Part shown: positions 1 through 10,600 of the stretch, in pieces
Position numbering within the stretch: the first letter of the stretch is position 1
How the letters are laid out: the number at the start of each line of letters is the position of its first letter
Assembly: GCA_933228895.1 (NCBI GenBank)
Contig: OW121848.1
Coordinates: 160,720,688-160,784,687, forward strand
Direction of reading: 5' to 3'
Origin: Platycnemis pennipes
Taxonomy: Eukaryota > Arthropoda > Insecta > Odonata > Platycnemididae
DNA: 64,000 nucleotides
Program-made: the position numbers and the translations under genes
Notes under the pieces: model-generated
Database searches by the model: none
What the model was told of the DNA's origin: nothing
The model's input: the letters and a program-made list of their open reading frames with translations, nothing else

Positions 1-1190
1 GTTACCTCCAGTGGCTCCAACGCGTAATTAAAAGTTAAACGAGAGATATGTGAGACTAACGAAAATACCATCTTCATCATATTTAGTGAAAGGGAGACGA
101 GGATGAATTTTCACTGCTGTGGCGTTGATGAATTCTCAGTCTCCCTTTCATCGAATGGCCCCCAGCTCCATTTTCATATAAACGTATAATTTCCATTCAA
201 GTTTGTCGTCTCAATTATAATATGCAAATTAACTGTTGGGATGGATGGACCTTGTGTGAAAGGATCTCGGACTCGTGCCATCACCGTTGGAAGAGCCAAT
301 AATGGCAGTTAAAACACTTAAATGGACACTGGCAGGCGCTCGGACCGCAATTATTCACAGTGTGAGCTAAGTGAAGATTGAAATTATATCCTCGCGTTGG
401 CGATGTAATTCCTGGTCTAAACATTAATTCGCAAACCATTTCGTGCCGATCTTTAATCGAGGTGTGTAACATATCTGCCCTACCCTTCTAAAATTACCCG
501 TCCGCCTGAACGATTATTCCTGTGGTCAGTCGAGAGGGATGCTTGCATGTTTCGGAGATGTGACGGACACATGCACGAACGGAAACACCCCGAGTGCCCA
601 TTGATTCGCTTCTGATAACTACATTCTGCGAATATAATCTTCCGCAGATTCACTAAAATTGCTTCGGAAAAATTATGATGCTGTATTTTTGTCCGATTCA
701 CACGTGGGCTAAAGATGATTACGGCAAGCTGAAATGCCAACGGGGATTTTAAAATAGGTGTGATGGCTTTCTCAACGGCGGAAATCATCTGGAAGCCTTT
801 AAAATATGTATGCGTTTAAATTTATGCGCACCCCATATCCAAAATGAAATTTAGATGGCCTCGACTGTAAATCGAAAAATAAAGAGACCGCCAAATATAC
901 CTGTAGGTACTCATTACGAGCGGTTCATCGTGGGATTCAGAAAATTATTCTCCTTCTCCATGCTAACGATGGATAATTATTGGCTATGGTTTAAATGCCC
1001 AGAAAGTTCTAGATGATGGAAAGAATGAATTGATGGACCTGTGGATATTACTAAAATGTTTTTTCGTTTATTTCGGGTTTATGGGATTTAAACTTTACGA
1101 GGAAACAACGATGACTTCATTACAGCCATGGCATACCTTAGAATTCTGATACCACGTGCTGCAGTCTAAAATCTGTGAAGTAATTAGGTG
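1..1190. other. No recognisable feature
   Basis: AT-leaning sequence with only short open frames of about 60 to 100 codons, none resembling a known family. I saw no repeat shared with the rest of the window. Confidence 0.5.
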
Positions 1191-1199
1191 TTACGATCA

Positions 1200-1510
1200 C
1201 AAGAGTTCTATCTTGGGGTAAACACATCAGGGAAATCTGCAGTCAGCCAATCAAAAGGTATGATAAATATTAAGAATATTTGGCTAAGACAAAACACTAA
1301 TGAGGCCGCAAATAGTGAGAGCATTTTGGCTACTAGGGTGGATTACTGCCAGATGAAGCAGATTTGATTTCAGAGACGGGCTGTGTACAGTGGGCCGAAG
1401 AGGGATTTGTAAAAGGTTTTTATGATAAGTTTAACACTGTGGCTACATGTTGAGAAGAATTAAGTTAGGACTACCTTGGTAAGTTAGATAAGAAAGACAA
1501 AATAATATAG
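1200..1510 (+). mobile_element. Decayed LINE fragment, family B-like, RT C-terminal region
   Basis: A heavily mutated piece of a CR1/L2/Jockey-type retrotransposon. Around 1208-1245 the reading SWGKHIREIC is still visible. Further on, around 1390-1470, a stretch reading like VQWAEEGFVKGFYDKF matches the family B segment VQRRAARFVKRCYDRL seen at 8280-8330. Stops and frameshifts interrupt it throughout, so it cannot be functional. It begins close to the same consensus position at which several other copies in the window are truncated. Confidence 0.6.
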
Positions 1511-1585
1511 TTCGGTCATTGAAGCATGGAATGTTTTATTTTCGCGAACCGATAGGGGCAATAATAGGTTGTATCTAAGTTAGCG

Positions 1586-1812
1586 TGATCCGATTGATGT
1601 ATGGCGAATGTACTGAATTCCCATTCCGAGGGTTCGGGTTCGAATTCCGGCACTGGAGGTGCTTTTTTCATCGGAATGATTGTCCTCATTTCATTGCTGT
1701 GTGGAGAGCTTTTCAAATCCAGAACTCTGTCCGTCTGATGGGACGGTAAATCAGGCCCCTTTGGGACCTTTCGTTAAGAGCAGGTTAATGCCGACGCCGG
1801 GTTTCTCTAAAT
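1586..1812 (+). mobile_element. tRNA-derived SINE
   Basis: A Pol III B-box-like sequence GGGTTCGAATTCC lies at about 1637-1650, with a degenerate A-box-like segment (TGGCGAATGTA) about 35 bases upstream. The 3' part (about 1730-1812) contains a segment ending in AATGCCGACGCCGGGTTTCT, which is shared with the minus-strand SINE at 2650-2882. The two copies align in order from tRNA-like head to shared tail. No coding capacity is expected. Mobilisation by one of the resident LINEs is likely but unproven, because the SINE tail does not match the A or B LINE termini. Confidence 0.6.
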
Positions 1813-2426
1813 CATCTCTTAGATGCAAAGGACGTAGATAACGGTCCTCTCCCCCGAATAACTGCCGCCACTCGTCTGTCTAATTAAAAAGAGGCCAGAA
1901 ATCTTTTTCCTTGCCCCCTTGCAATTCGAACAAGGCTTGAAGCAATGCACCGAATTTTTTCGCCCCTTGAATCCGTGAAATTTCTCTCGGTTCCTCCGCC
2001 TCTTCACATATAATATCTTCTGCATAGTATTTCCACCTTATATGCAGATATATGTGGATAAAGTTTTCTTGTCGTTGGAAGCCATTATGCTAAATGAGTT
2101 TATCGGGTTTTGCGGCGTAAATCATAAAGATTGGCTATCAACCTTTATTTTGGATAGTGGCCAACTTTTCCCAACTCTACATCACTAATATGGTATGCTA
2201 TTCCTGGAGACCATTCAGGGGGATATGAGAGAGTAACATGGTGAAGAAGGAATTTTAAATCTTCCATTGCCTTTTCATTGGGTGGAGTAATTACTTGCCA
2301 GCTGACATACGAATGGACATGGTTGATTTCCACTTGAAACACATTTCCCAATAAAACCTTCATCCTTCGTGTCTTTGCTTCATTTGTACTATGTTAGGCC
2401 AAGTAGAGAAGTGAAAATCATAATGA
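1813..2426. other. No recognisable feature
   Basis: Unmatched intergenic sequence. Open frames are under 75 codons and look random. Confidence 0.4.
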
Positions 2427-2550
2427 GTCAACTAACATAAGATTGGTTTGACTGAGATTTCCGCTGCATTTTGCTACCAGCTAGCCTCTTCAGATTAACA
2501 CAATTTTTCTCTTTCATATCCTTTACTGCTTGGTCCATGTTACCCGATGT
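2427..2550 (-). mobile_element. RTE-type LINE 3' end fragment
   Basis: On the minus strand this reads into the terminal codons and 3' end of the RTE family also found at 28584-28991 and 10259-10600. The shared features are a TTGGTTTGAC-like block, the segment corresponding to KRLA, and an AACACAATTTTTCTC-like region. It is only about 120 bp and divergent. Confidence 0.5.
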
Positions 2551-2649
2551 TATTCAGGGGAGGTGACCGACAGCTGAGGTCATTTGCACGGTTTTTGGAG
2601 TGGTGGGTAACTGGATAATGGTAAGAGTTTAAGGGAACGGAGGAAGGGT

Positions 2650-2882
2650 GGAGAGAAACCCGGCGTCGGCATTAGCCTACTCTCAACGATAGGCGCCAAT
2701 GGGACCACGGCTTAACGTCCCATCCGACGGACGGAGTACCTACTGAACCTGAAGTACCCTCCACTAGGTACTCAAATAGGGATCGGTTTGCCACTGAAAA
2801 ATCCGCCACTTCCGGGAGACGAACTAGGACCCGCGGGAACGGAGGCCAGTACTCTAGCCACCACACCAACCCGATCCCAATT
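2650..2882 (-). mobile_element. tRNA-derived SINE, better preserved copy
   Basis: Read on the minus strand, it starts with an A-box-like GTGTGGTGGCTAGAGTACT and a B-box-like region (about 2800-2820). It ends with the same tail as the SINE at 1586-1812, including GATGGGACGTTAAGCC and ATGCCGACGCCGGGTTTCTC. Two copies within 1.3 kb in opposite orientation, plus a tail fragment at 13628-13672, define this family inside the window. The overlapping open frames on both strands are incidental. Confidence 0.7.
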
Positions 2883-3072
2883 ACTACCAGCTCTATGCTT
2901 CTCTTGTGAGGCCTGCCTTTACCATTCTTCCCTTACTCACAACTGTGAATCAACTTTATTTTCCAATCTTTCAATTTCATTTAAATTTCTGTTTTTGTTG
3001 TGAGTTTCGTTATTGCCTTCGAAGTATTCAATGGGAATGATAACTCAAATTCCGAATGTTGAAAATTATCGA

Positions 3073-3554
3073 TACATTTACATCTACATAATACCCTGCA
3101 AGCCACCTCAAAGGTGTGTGGCAGGGGTGAATTCTCACCAAACATGCACTACATATCATGCATTTAAAAGGATTAGTATTAATATATTAGTCTTTAGTCT
3201 AAACAGCAGTATTTAAAAAGATAAAAATAGCAAACTACGCATGCAAAAACGTGCTGTTAGTTGGGTTACCTTCAAGTCCTTACACCAACATGCAACTACC
3301 TATGCTATCCATTGCTACAGTCGTATTGGATATATTTACCGTTATTCATATCCCTAATTGTACGAGGGAAGAAAGGCCATTTTGAATATGTCAGTTCGGC
3401 AATCGATTTCTCTAATTTTGTGATTATGGTCCAGTCTACCATAGTAAGTTGGGGTTCGTAAAAAAATTTTAATGTCATCAATGAAAATATTATCTTGGAA
3501 TTTATTCAGGAGATTAAGTCAAATTTCAACCTGCGATCTGACATTGATTCCCAG
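3073..3554 (-). mobile_element. LINE family A 3' fragment
   Basis: The minus strand carries the (GATGTA)n-type tail at about 3073-3090, the 3' hairpin region, the A-family 3' UTR and the end of the RT-associated coding region (the IREIDCRTDRFKMSFFPRTI region, here with substitutions and small indels). It is 5' truncated near the codons for SDRRLKF. Compared with the copies at 43200-43695 it is moderately diverged and is not translatable as one frame. Confidence 0.85.
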
Positions 3555-4610
3555 ATTCCCGAGAATGTAGCATTAATAAAAATGAAACTTTTCTTATCGC
3601 CCTGATCCGGTCATGATTATCCATCCTCTTTCTCAATGAAGCTTGAGTCGAGAGGAATATCATAATGTTCTTTGTGACTTTGAGTCACTGCGCCTCACAA
3701 TGTACTAAATAACAAGGACCGCTTGCCTGTGCTCCCCCATCCCCTGACTCATCAGTCCCTCGCAGCAGGTGCCCTAGCGACAGCCCTTCCTCCTCCTCCT
3801 ACCTGTCTGTCCGTCATTCCCCTAGGGACCGCCCCTCTTGTATGTACGTATGTGGCCCTCATGGCCCTCGCCACGGGCGGTCCCTCACGCTCCAACACCA
3901 AAGCGTTCCGGAAGATTGGAACGTGGAAATTAATTAAATAGGACGAGCATGCCTCCTCCTACCTGCCGACCCCACCTTTTTAGCAGTTGGTGCCTCCTCC
4001 TCTGGCGTAGAGCCGTGGGATGTCTGCATTCCATTAGCTCTGGGATTGGGAGGAGCGATCACAACGAAACGAGCTTGCTTGTTTTCTCAAGCGGCGGCGC
4101 TAGGAGGCGAGAGGGGCGTCGATTGGAGCGTCCGATGCCGATCCCGTCTGCCTGTCGACGCCGTAAGTAACGGTGCACGAGGGAGGCCAAAAGGGATTCG
4201 CAATGACTTGGTGATCTTGTCTCGTTCAATGGCGTAAGGCTCGCATGGTCATGGGAAATTAATGCGTCCTCTCCGTGGAAAAGCAAGGAGCTTTTATGTA
4301 CGTGGAGAAATCCATTCGATGGAACCAAATCACCTCCAGAGTTTTCGCTTCAGCGATGTTTTTATTCAATGTTTTTTTTTCCCGGCGTATCATAGGGAGG
4401 CTGGCCTCAGGCTGTGAACGTGCTTGCTTGGGGAGTCGTGAGAGCGATTCAGTCTGAGCTGTTCTCTTTGAGTTGGCAGTGAACATTCACTCTTAATCCG
4501 TCAGTCCTGATAATACCTACTCCGATGCTATAGAATAGTTTGTAACGCATTAAATTCCAATCCCTCAATTGTTTGTACATAACGATAATATGTTCAAACA
4601 ACAACAAACA
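3555..4610. other. Spacer containing a GC-rich block (about 3720-4260)
   Basis: The central part is visibly GC- and CpG-rich, with C-rich runs and many short overlapping open frames on both strands, as expected for stop-poor GC sequence. An inverted CCAAT motif (GATTGGAGCG) occurs near 4120. No protein family is recognisable. It could be a CpG-rich regulatory or exon-bearing island, but nothing proves that. Confidence 0.3.
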
Positions 4611-5420
4611 ATCAATGAAATATCTTGGATTAAGACTGACACATGATCTTTCTTGGGGTATACACATACGTGAAATAATGGGGCAAGGTAATCGTAGACT
4701 GGGATTCATCAAAAGGGCATTGGGCAAATTTGACATCCATGTACGAGAAATTAGCTACTTTTCCCTTGTTAGGCTTCTTTGCCCGCATCACTGCCACTCT
4801 AAGGGATCCTTGCGAAATAGGCTTGAATAACAAACGGGAAATGTGTGCAGCGAAGATCGGCAAGATTTGTCAAGGAACGGTATGATAAATATATTAGCGT
4901 AACCAGTCAATTAAACGAACTAAAATGGGAGTCTTTCTAAGACTGTATGTTGAAATTTAGACTCAACCTCTTAAATAAGTTCCAAGATAATATTTTAACT
5001 GATGAAATGAAAAATATTTAGCGAACTCATATAAATCATAAATTACAATACAATATCAAAAAAATTGAAAACATTAATTGCCGAACTGACAGATTCAAAA
5101 TGTCCTTCTTTTCTTGTACAATTAGGGATATGAATACCAGTAAATATATCCATTAGTATAAATACAAGTGAATCAATGGATAGCATAGGTAGTTGCACGT
5201 TGTTATAATGAATTTAAGCAAACCCAACGAACAGCATAATGTTGCATGCATGCTATGCTATTTTAGTCTTTTTTAAATGTGAAGTATAGACTAAAATATA
5301 AATACTTATCCTTTTTATGCATGATTTGTAACGTATGTTTGGTGTGACGTTGGTTTGAATTAACCTCGAACCACACACCTTTATTGTGGCTTGTAGGGTA
5401 TTATATACAAGTAGATGTAT
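4611..5420 (+). mobile_element. LINE family A 3' fragment, frameshifted
   Basis: It begins at the codons for KYLGLRLTHDLSWG and runs through the C-terminal domain (MGQGNRRLGFIKRALGKFD; about 4678-4740) to the 3' UTR, the terminal hairpin (CCACACACC near 5370) and a tail ending near 5420. The frame is broken near the LVRPHLEY segment, where a short replacement reads LVRLLCPH, and by later stops. It is older than the copies at 42927 and 47744. The 5' break falls near the shared truncation point. Confidence 0.85.
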
Positions 5421-6194
5421 TTAACAGATATCGCATCATACTCAGTAGCATGGTAATCAGTACTTTGTAATGACCTAACACAAATTGATAATATACAGAA
5501 ATCGACAGATATTGAATAGATGCCTATCTACTAAGCACTATTTTCATATATGGTTTTTATTTCACTTTCGTATTTAAATGCAACAAATAATACCAGAAAA
5601 CGATGTTTTTCTTAAATTCCTGTAAATGTCGAAGTAACGCCATTCGAACGAGTGATGTTTGGTGCAAGTGCATTTTTGGTGATAGCGCACCCTGCCACAC
5701 ACCCTCAACCAACGTAAAAATCCTCAATGAATCCTTTTCCTTGTCAATTTCTGAGTCCATGCAAGGCCTGTACATATGTACATTCCATGTACATCCATCC
5801 CCAGTTTATCCTTAATCAAACGTTCCCTTTACTTCGCCCCCCCTCTTTGCCCGGACAATATCTATCCTAGTGTTCCCCAAACACGTTTACCAGTCTTGTA
5901 CCATCCCATCTCTTTATTATTCACCTCTACTGCGCTCTTATACTTTCATATGACTTTGATAAATTGTTCACTTTCTTTTGTTTTGTTTATGTATATGTAT
6001 CCTTTCATGTTTTGCTGTAGATATGCCAGTGGTTCGGCAAGATTTCTGTACGTGGACAATTTTCGCAATAATTTAAGTAATAAACATTTTCTATAGTGTG
6101 GTGAATTTCGGATATATTTGATTTATAAACTACTGAATAGCTGTACATATATTTAACAGTATGTATATATAAGATCGTAGGTCAAAGTACCGAA
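5421..6194. other. Spacer with a tiny LINE 3'-terminus remnant
   Basis: About 5655-5712 resembles the LINE B terminus (TTGGTGAT followed by CCCTGCCACACACCCTC) without the remainder of an element. The rest, including a C-rich segment near 5800-5960, is unrecognised. Confidence 0.3.
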
Positions 6195-6602
6195 GAATAT
6201 CCTGCAGAAACCTAAAACAGATAGGTTTACTGAAGATGTTAGACATATAATATGAGCACCTGCGGTTTATTCTAGGTTTGACCAGACAATTAAGATTAGA
6301 GAGATAGGTCGTCACAAATTTAAAATGTTATTTTTCCCGCGTACCATAAGAGAGCACAATAGGTAGCATAGCCAAGGGGTAGGCAGGTGGAATATTATGA
6401 GTCTGAGTGCATGATGCATGTAATATCAACCAATCCCTTTATTACTATATAGGTACTAACCTTAAGGCTGCACGACCCTATTATCTAGCATGTTTCCATG
6501 TAAGTATCCTATTTTAATGTCAATAGTGCAAGTATGGTGATATTCACCCCCTGCCACACACACTCGTGATGGCTCACACGGTATTGGGTAGATGCAGATA
6601 CA
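6195..6602 (+). mobile_element. LINE family B 3' fragment
   Basis: It contains the B-family end of coding sequence (the TEDVRHI, FDQ.NKIREI and FPRTIREHN regions, with stops), the B 3' UTR (about 6370-6540) and the terminal CCCCTGCCACACAC block with a GGTAGATGCAGAT tail. Several in-frame stops are present. It is 5' truncated. Confidence 0.8.
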
Positions 6603-7040
6603 GTCAGCCTTGTGTCAGCTCTTCTCTGTGAATTGTTATTACGTGGACTCATTTATTGTTGAATGACATTTGTATGTTATTCAAATTTTCATTTGCATTG
6701 GTGAAAATGAGTCATCGAATTTCGTTTGCATTCTCACATACTCCTTCACTTTTCTAATGATGTTCCGAGGCTGGCAGCTTGTTACTTCCTTGTTACTTGG
6801 GTTTTAATTCGTAGTGCGTATGACAACTACCTTGCAACAAAATGATATGAAATGGTTTATAACCGCTTTCACTAGGTACGATGCTTGCAATATAGGTATG
6901 TGCCTCGCAAGTGCTAGCAATCGGTTGTAATTAGCAATAGCCGTCTTTTTAAAAGGTCATTAGAGCCCTGAGTGAGTCGAATTCCTTTCGGATCTACGAA
7001 TCAGCCAGCCCTCTTGCCAGTCTAGTTACTTCACTTGTGG
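6603..7040. other. No recognisable feature
   Basis: AT-rich spacer without credible coding or repeat signal. Confidence 0.4.
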
Positions 7041-7352
7041 GGCGCGTTTGAAACCGTCGGGATTATCTCGAACAGGTAACCAAGGGGTCACGTGGTACAA
7101 ACAATAATGGTTTGCAAATGTAATGTCTCTGAATCGCTCGTTGCAATATCATTAATTGCTTTTACGTGATTTTCTCTCATCTGTCTCGGCTATGGAGCCC
7201 CCAGGTGTGATAAAACACAAGTGTAAACATTTAATAAAGTTGTAATCAGCGGTTTTAGCACACTAAATTGGCGAATCATTCGTGTTTGTACTACGTGACT
7301 CCCTGGTTACCTATTGGAGACAATCCAGGCTGCGGTTTCAAGCACGCACCCG
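7041..7352. mobile_element. Non-autonomous TIR element (about 315-bp family), copy 1
   Basis: The ends form an inverted repeat of roughly 55 bases: the left end reads GCGTTTGAAACCGTCGGGAT and the right end is its approximate complement, ending GGTTTCAAGCACGC. A second copy at 48680-48994 has the same TIRs and an internal block (TGTCTCGGCTATGGAGCCCC) in the opposite relative orientation, so the two copies are inverted relative to each other. There is no coding capacity. The superfamily is unassigned. Confidence 0.75.
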
Positions 7353-8108
7353 CCCCCTTTGCCCTGATGGTACCCTCGCCGCACCACTTCCTCCGCACCC
7401 CACTCGGCCAGCTAACTTCTCCGCGAACTGTCCTCCCTCCGAGCACCCGCAGCGCGGGGTCGGGAAGGCCCCGGGCGCCGCAAGGTGGGCCACTGGAGGC
7501 CTCGAGCGACGAATGAAAGCGTGGTCAGTGACAGCTATTTCAATCCCCTCTCGCTCAACTTGCGTGCGGAGACTTCTCTAGGCCCCTCCCAAGAGGGCGC
7601 CCTCTCTGGAGGAGAGGCTGCGGCAACGTTACGGTGGAAAAACGAAATCTCATAACTTCGGGACTTGTAGCAGAGCGTGATTGGCCCCACTGCTGCACGC
7701 ACGCACGCCGACCGTGGCCTTCGAGGGCCCGTCGGGGGGAGGCTGGGCCGAGGCATAATGGCGTTCACGAAAGGCACCAAAATATTTCAATTAGCCCTCA
7801 GCGCTTGTTGTGTTCTCAAAACACTCCGTCCAATCTCTCGACTGGGACCCCCGCCCTCACTGGAGCCGACCCCACAATCGCCGCCCCCAGGGGCCTCCCC
7901 ACCCCCCCATCCACTCGGGGGCAGCAGCGAAGACCAAGGAACCCGAGTATTTGAGAAAGGTGCCGCGTATGAAACGTCACGCATTCAAGAGGGGCGGTTG
8001 ACTCCTTACTCCTGTGACGCCCAGCGATATTCATTTGATAATCGCTTTGTTCCAACCTGAAAGTCGACGTAATCATGTATCCACCTCTTCCACGTCCTTA
8101 CCATCCAG
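7353..8108. other. GC-rich island
   Basis: About 7353-7960 is dense in CpG and C runs. An inverted CCAAT motif (GTGATTGGCCCC) sits at about 7677-7688. Overlapping frames on both strands (up to 127 codons) have the low-complexity Pro, Arg and Gly composition of untranslated GC-rich DNA. It is a candidate host regulatory island. No exon could be supported. Confidence 0.3.
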
Positions 8109-8787
8109 GAAATATGCGGCCGAGCGAAGAGAAAGCTAGGATTTATAAAAAGAGTACTTGGAAAATGCGATGAGAAGACAAAAGAGCGATGTTACTTTTC
8201 ACTAGTGAGGCCCCACCTTGAGTATGCAGCGAGTGTATGGGATCTTAATGAATTAGGTTTGATCAGAGAACTAACCAGTGTGCAGCGTAGAGCAGCTAGG
8301 TTCGTTAAAAGATGTTACGATAGGTTGAGTAGCGTTTCTGAATTTATACAACAATTAGGGTGGGAGTCATTATCAGAGCGTAGGTTAAAGTACAGATGAA
8401 ATCTATTAGAGAAATTCCAATCGGATAGCTTTACTGAAGATGTTAGGCATATATTAAAAACACCAGCGTAATATGCTAGATTCGACCAGATGAATAAGAT
8501 CAGAGTAATAGATTGTCGTGCTGATAGATTCAAAATGGCGTTTTTCCCCCGTACTATAAGAGAACAGAATAGGCAGCATAGCAAATGGATAGGTAGGGGA
8601 AATATTTTAGAGTGGTCTGTAGTGTATTATGCATGTATTAACCCCTTAAATATCATACCTATATACTAACAATCTAGTTGCATGAGACCCTATTGTTGCC
8701 TGTTTGCATGTCGGTAGTGTATGCTTGGTGATCTTCACCCCCTGCCACACACCCTCGAGGTGGCTTGCAGGATATTGTGTAGATGTA
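8109..8787 (+). mobile_element. LINE family B 3' fragment
   Basis: It starts in EICGRAKRKLGFIKRVLGKCDEKTKER and continues LVRPHLEYAASVWDLNELGL (about 8205-8265) and VQRRAARFVKRCYDRL to a stop in RRLKYR (8397). The 3' UTR, the CCCCTGCCACACACC terminus and a GTAGATGTA tail at 8787 follow. The DNA is close to the minus-strand B copy at 52019-53675, with only a few stops, so it is fairly young. It is 5' truncated near the point seen in other copies. Confidence 0.9.
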
Positions 8788-9500
8788 ACTCAAATGCTAC
8801 TTTTGATAAACTAATACCGCTCTGAATGGGAAGAGAAGGAATAACGTGGGTTGCCAAAAATATACATAATTGCCAATCGTTGCTCAGTTTTGAAACTGTT
8901 TTTTTCCGGTTGTCTTTGTTGCATCTCTATATTCCTTTACTATCCATTTTAACTTGTTTGCCTAGGTTCCACGATTTTCTTTCAATTTTGCTCGAATCAC
9001 GCTGATTATTTCACTCCTTTCACTAGAGGAGTGAGAGTATATTTCAAAGTTTTAACGTTTGAAAATGACATTGCATAACGAAACCATGGCCGGTAAAAAT
9101 AAGAGTGGAATTCACTACGCTACAATTATTTCCATCAGGGAGTTGGTCGTGGGCTTTAAGGTGCTCTAACTAATTGCGTTGTGTCCATTCGCCTTATGTA
9201 ACCTAGTCATAGGACTCGAACCCGCTACCTTTGTGTTTCCAGGCATTATAATCCAGAGAGAGAGAGGGGGAGACCCGTCGCCGCTTTTTTGTCGCCTTCT
9301 CCGTTCCCTCTGCGCATTCGTGCCGAAGCAATGTGTGCGCCGAGGAATAATGTAATAATATGGGCTTATGTGTGGGTGCATGTCAATGTATCTTAGATAC
9401 TTCCGGAGCGTCTTATCGTCTTCGCATTGCTCTGTTAGCTGCTGAAGCTATGTTTCAATCCGTTGAATTCTGAGGCTCTCTAATTGCCACCGAGTGAGAC
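8788..9500. other. Spacer with an isolated B-box-like motif
   Basis: On the minus strand GGGTTCGAGTCCTATGA (about 9196-9212) matches a Pol III B box, but I see no matching A box at the right spacing. A short GA-rich microsatellite lies at about 9253-9272. A degenerate SINE is possible. Confidence 0.25.
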
Positions 9501-10258
9501 AGCGATACCTTGGGCCCACCTCCATTTTGGGTAGAGGGGTGGGGGCGGAGGGCCCTTCCATTATTCCAGCCCCCTTCCCTTGCCGTAAATTTCGTAGCCG
9601 CGTGCGTTCGTGAGTGCGTGCGTGAGCTTGCCCGCCTGTTATTATTACGGGCCCCCCGATTGGCCGGGGCCTTCCTCCACCGGTCGAGGGGCCCGTCGGC
9701 CGCCATCCTCTCCTCCGAAGCCATCCTAGGCCCACTCATCCTTCTTATATACTCTCCATTGCTCCCTCCGTTACACTCGGTTGCCTAGCAACTGCAAGCA
9801 TCCTCTCACAACACGGTGATGGCCATTGCGCCTTCGAAAATCACTGCAGGATGTCGTTTTGGAGGCATCGCGATATTATGTTTTTTTTTACTAACGTCAA
9901 TCGCGATTAATGAAAAAAAATACACTCTAGATAATAGTGGAAAGAGCTGGGGCAATTTTTTTTCACCTCATCTACACTCACATGTCCTGAGTACCCAGCA
10001 ATCTGTATGGAGGGTGTGTGGTATGGGGACCGAACATGCACATAATAATTACAATGCTTCTCGATTACTCTTACTGTCATGTGGGACGGATACTACTCCG
10101 CTAGACATTTATGCAACGTACTTGCGCTTGAAGTGGTCTAAGAACCGAAATATTAACCTCATCTTTTTAATGTAACAATTGATATACTCGTTTGATTATA
10201 CATTGAAGGTAATTGTTAAGGAGGATATCATGTTTGAATTTAGCTAAATGGAGAAAAA
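9501..10258. other. GC-rich island with palindromic X-box-like motif
   Basis: The block at 9501-9760 is CpG-rich and contains an inverted CCAAT motif (CGATTGGCCGGGG at about 9656). The palindrome GTTGCCTAGCAAC at 9780-9792 fits the RFX X-box consensus with a one-base spacer. An ATG-initiated frame follows at 9819-10175 (119 codons counted from a GTG one codon earlier). It has a hydrophobic N-terminus but no recognised family, so it is not called as a gene. Confidence 0.3.
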
Positions 10259-10600
10259 GTAGAATTACGCCAATATGAAAAGGTTGGCCGATAGAAGAAT
10301 CGAGTGGAAAGCTGTGTCAATCCAATCCTAGCATTGTTGACAATGAAGATGATGATAATGGTGATGATGTAGGAGAAAAAGTATGACGCCAATATGAAAA
10401 GGTTGGCCGACAGAAGAATCGAGTGGAAAGCTGTGTCAATCCAATCCTAGCATTGTTGACCAATGATGATGATGATAATGATGATGATGTAGGAGAAAAA
10501 GTATGAAGCCAATATGAAAAGGTTAGCCGTTAGAAGGATCGAGTGGAAAGCTGCGTCAAACCAATCCTAGCATTGTTGACCGAAGATGATGATGATGGAA
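10259..10600 (+). repeat. Three tandem copies of an RTE LINE 3' terminus
   Basis: A unit of about 121 bp starts at about 10259, 10381 and 10501. Each contains GCCAATATGAAAAGGTTGGC, a segment reading RRIEWKA, the CAATCCTAGCATTGTTGAC terminus and a GATGATGAT-type tail. The protein reading NMKRLADRRIEWKA matches the C-terminus of RTE-type endonuclease/reverse transcriptases. The copies differ by a few substitutions and indels. Confidence 0.8.
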
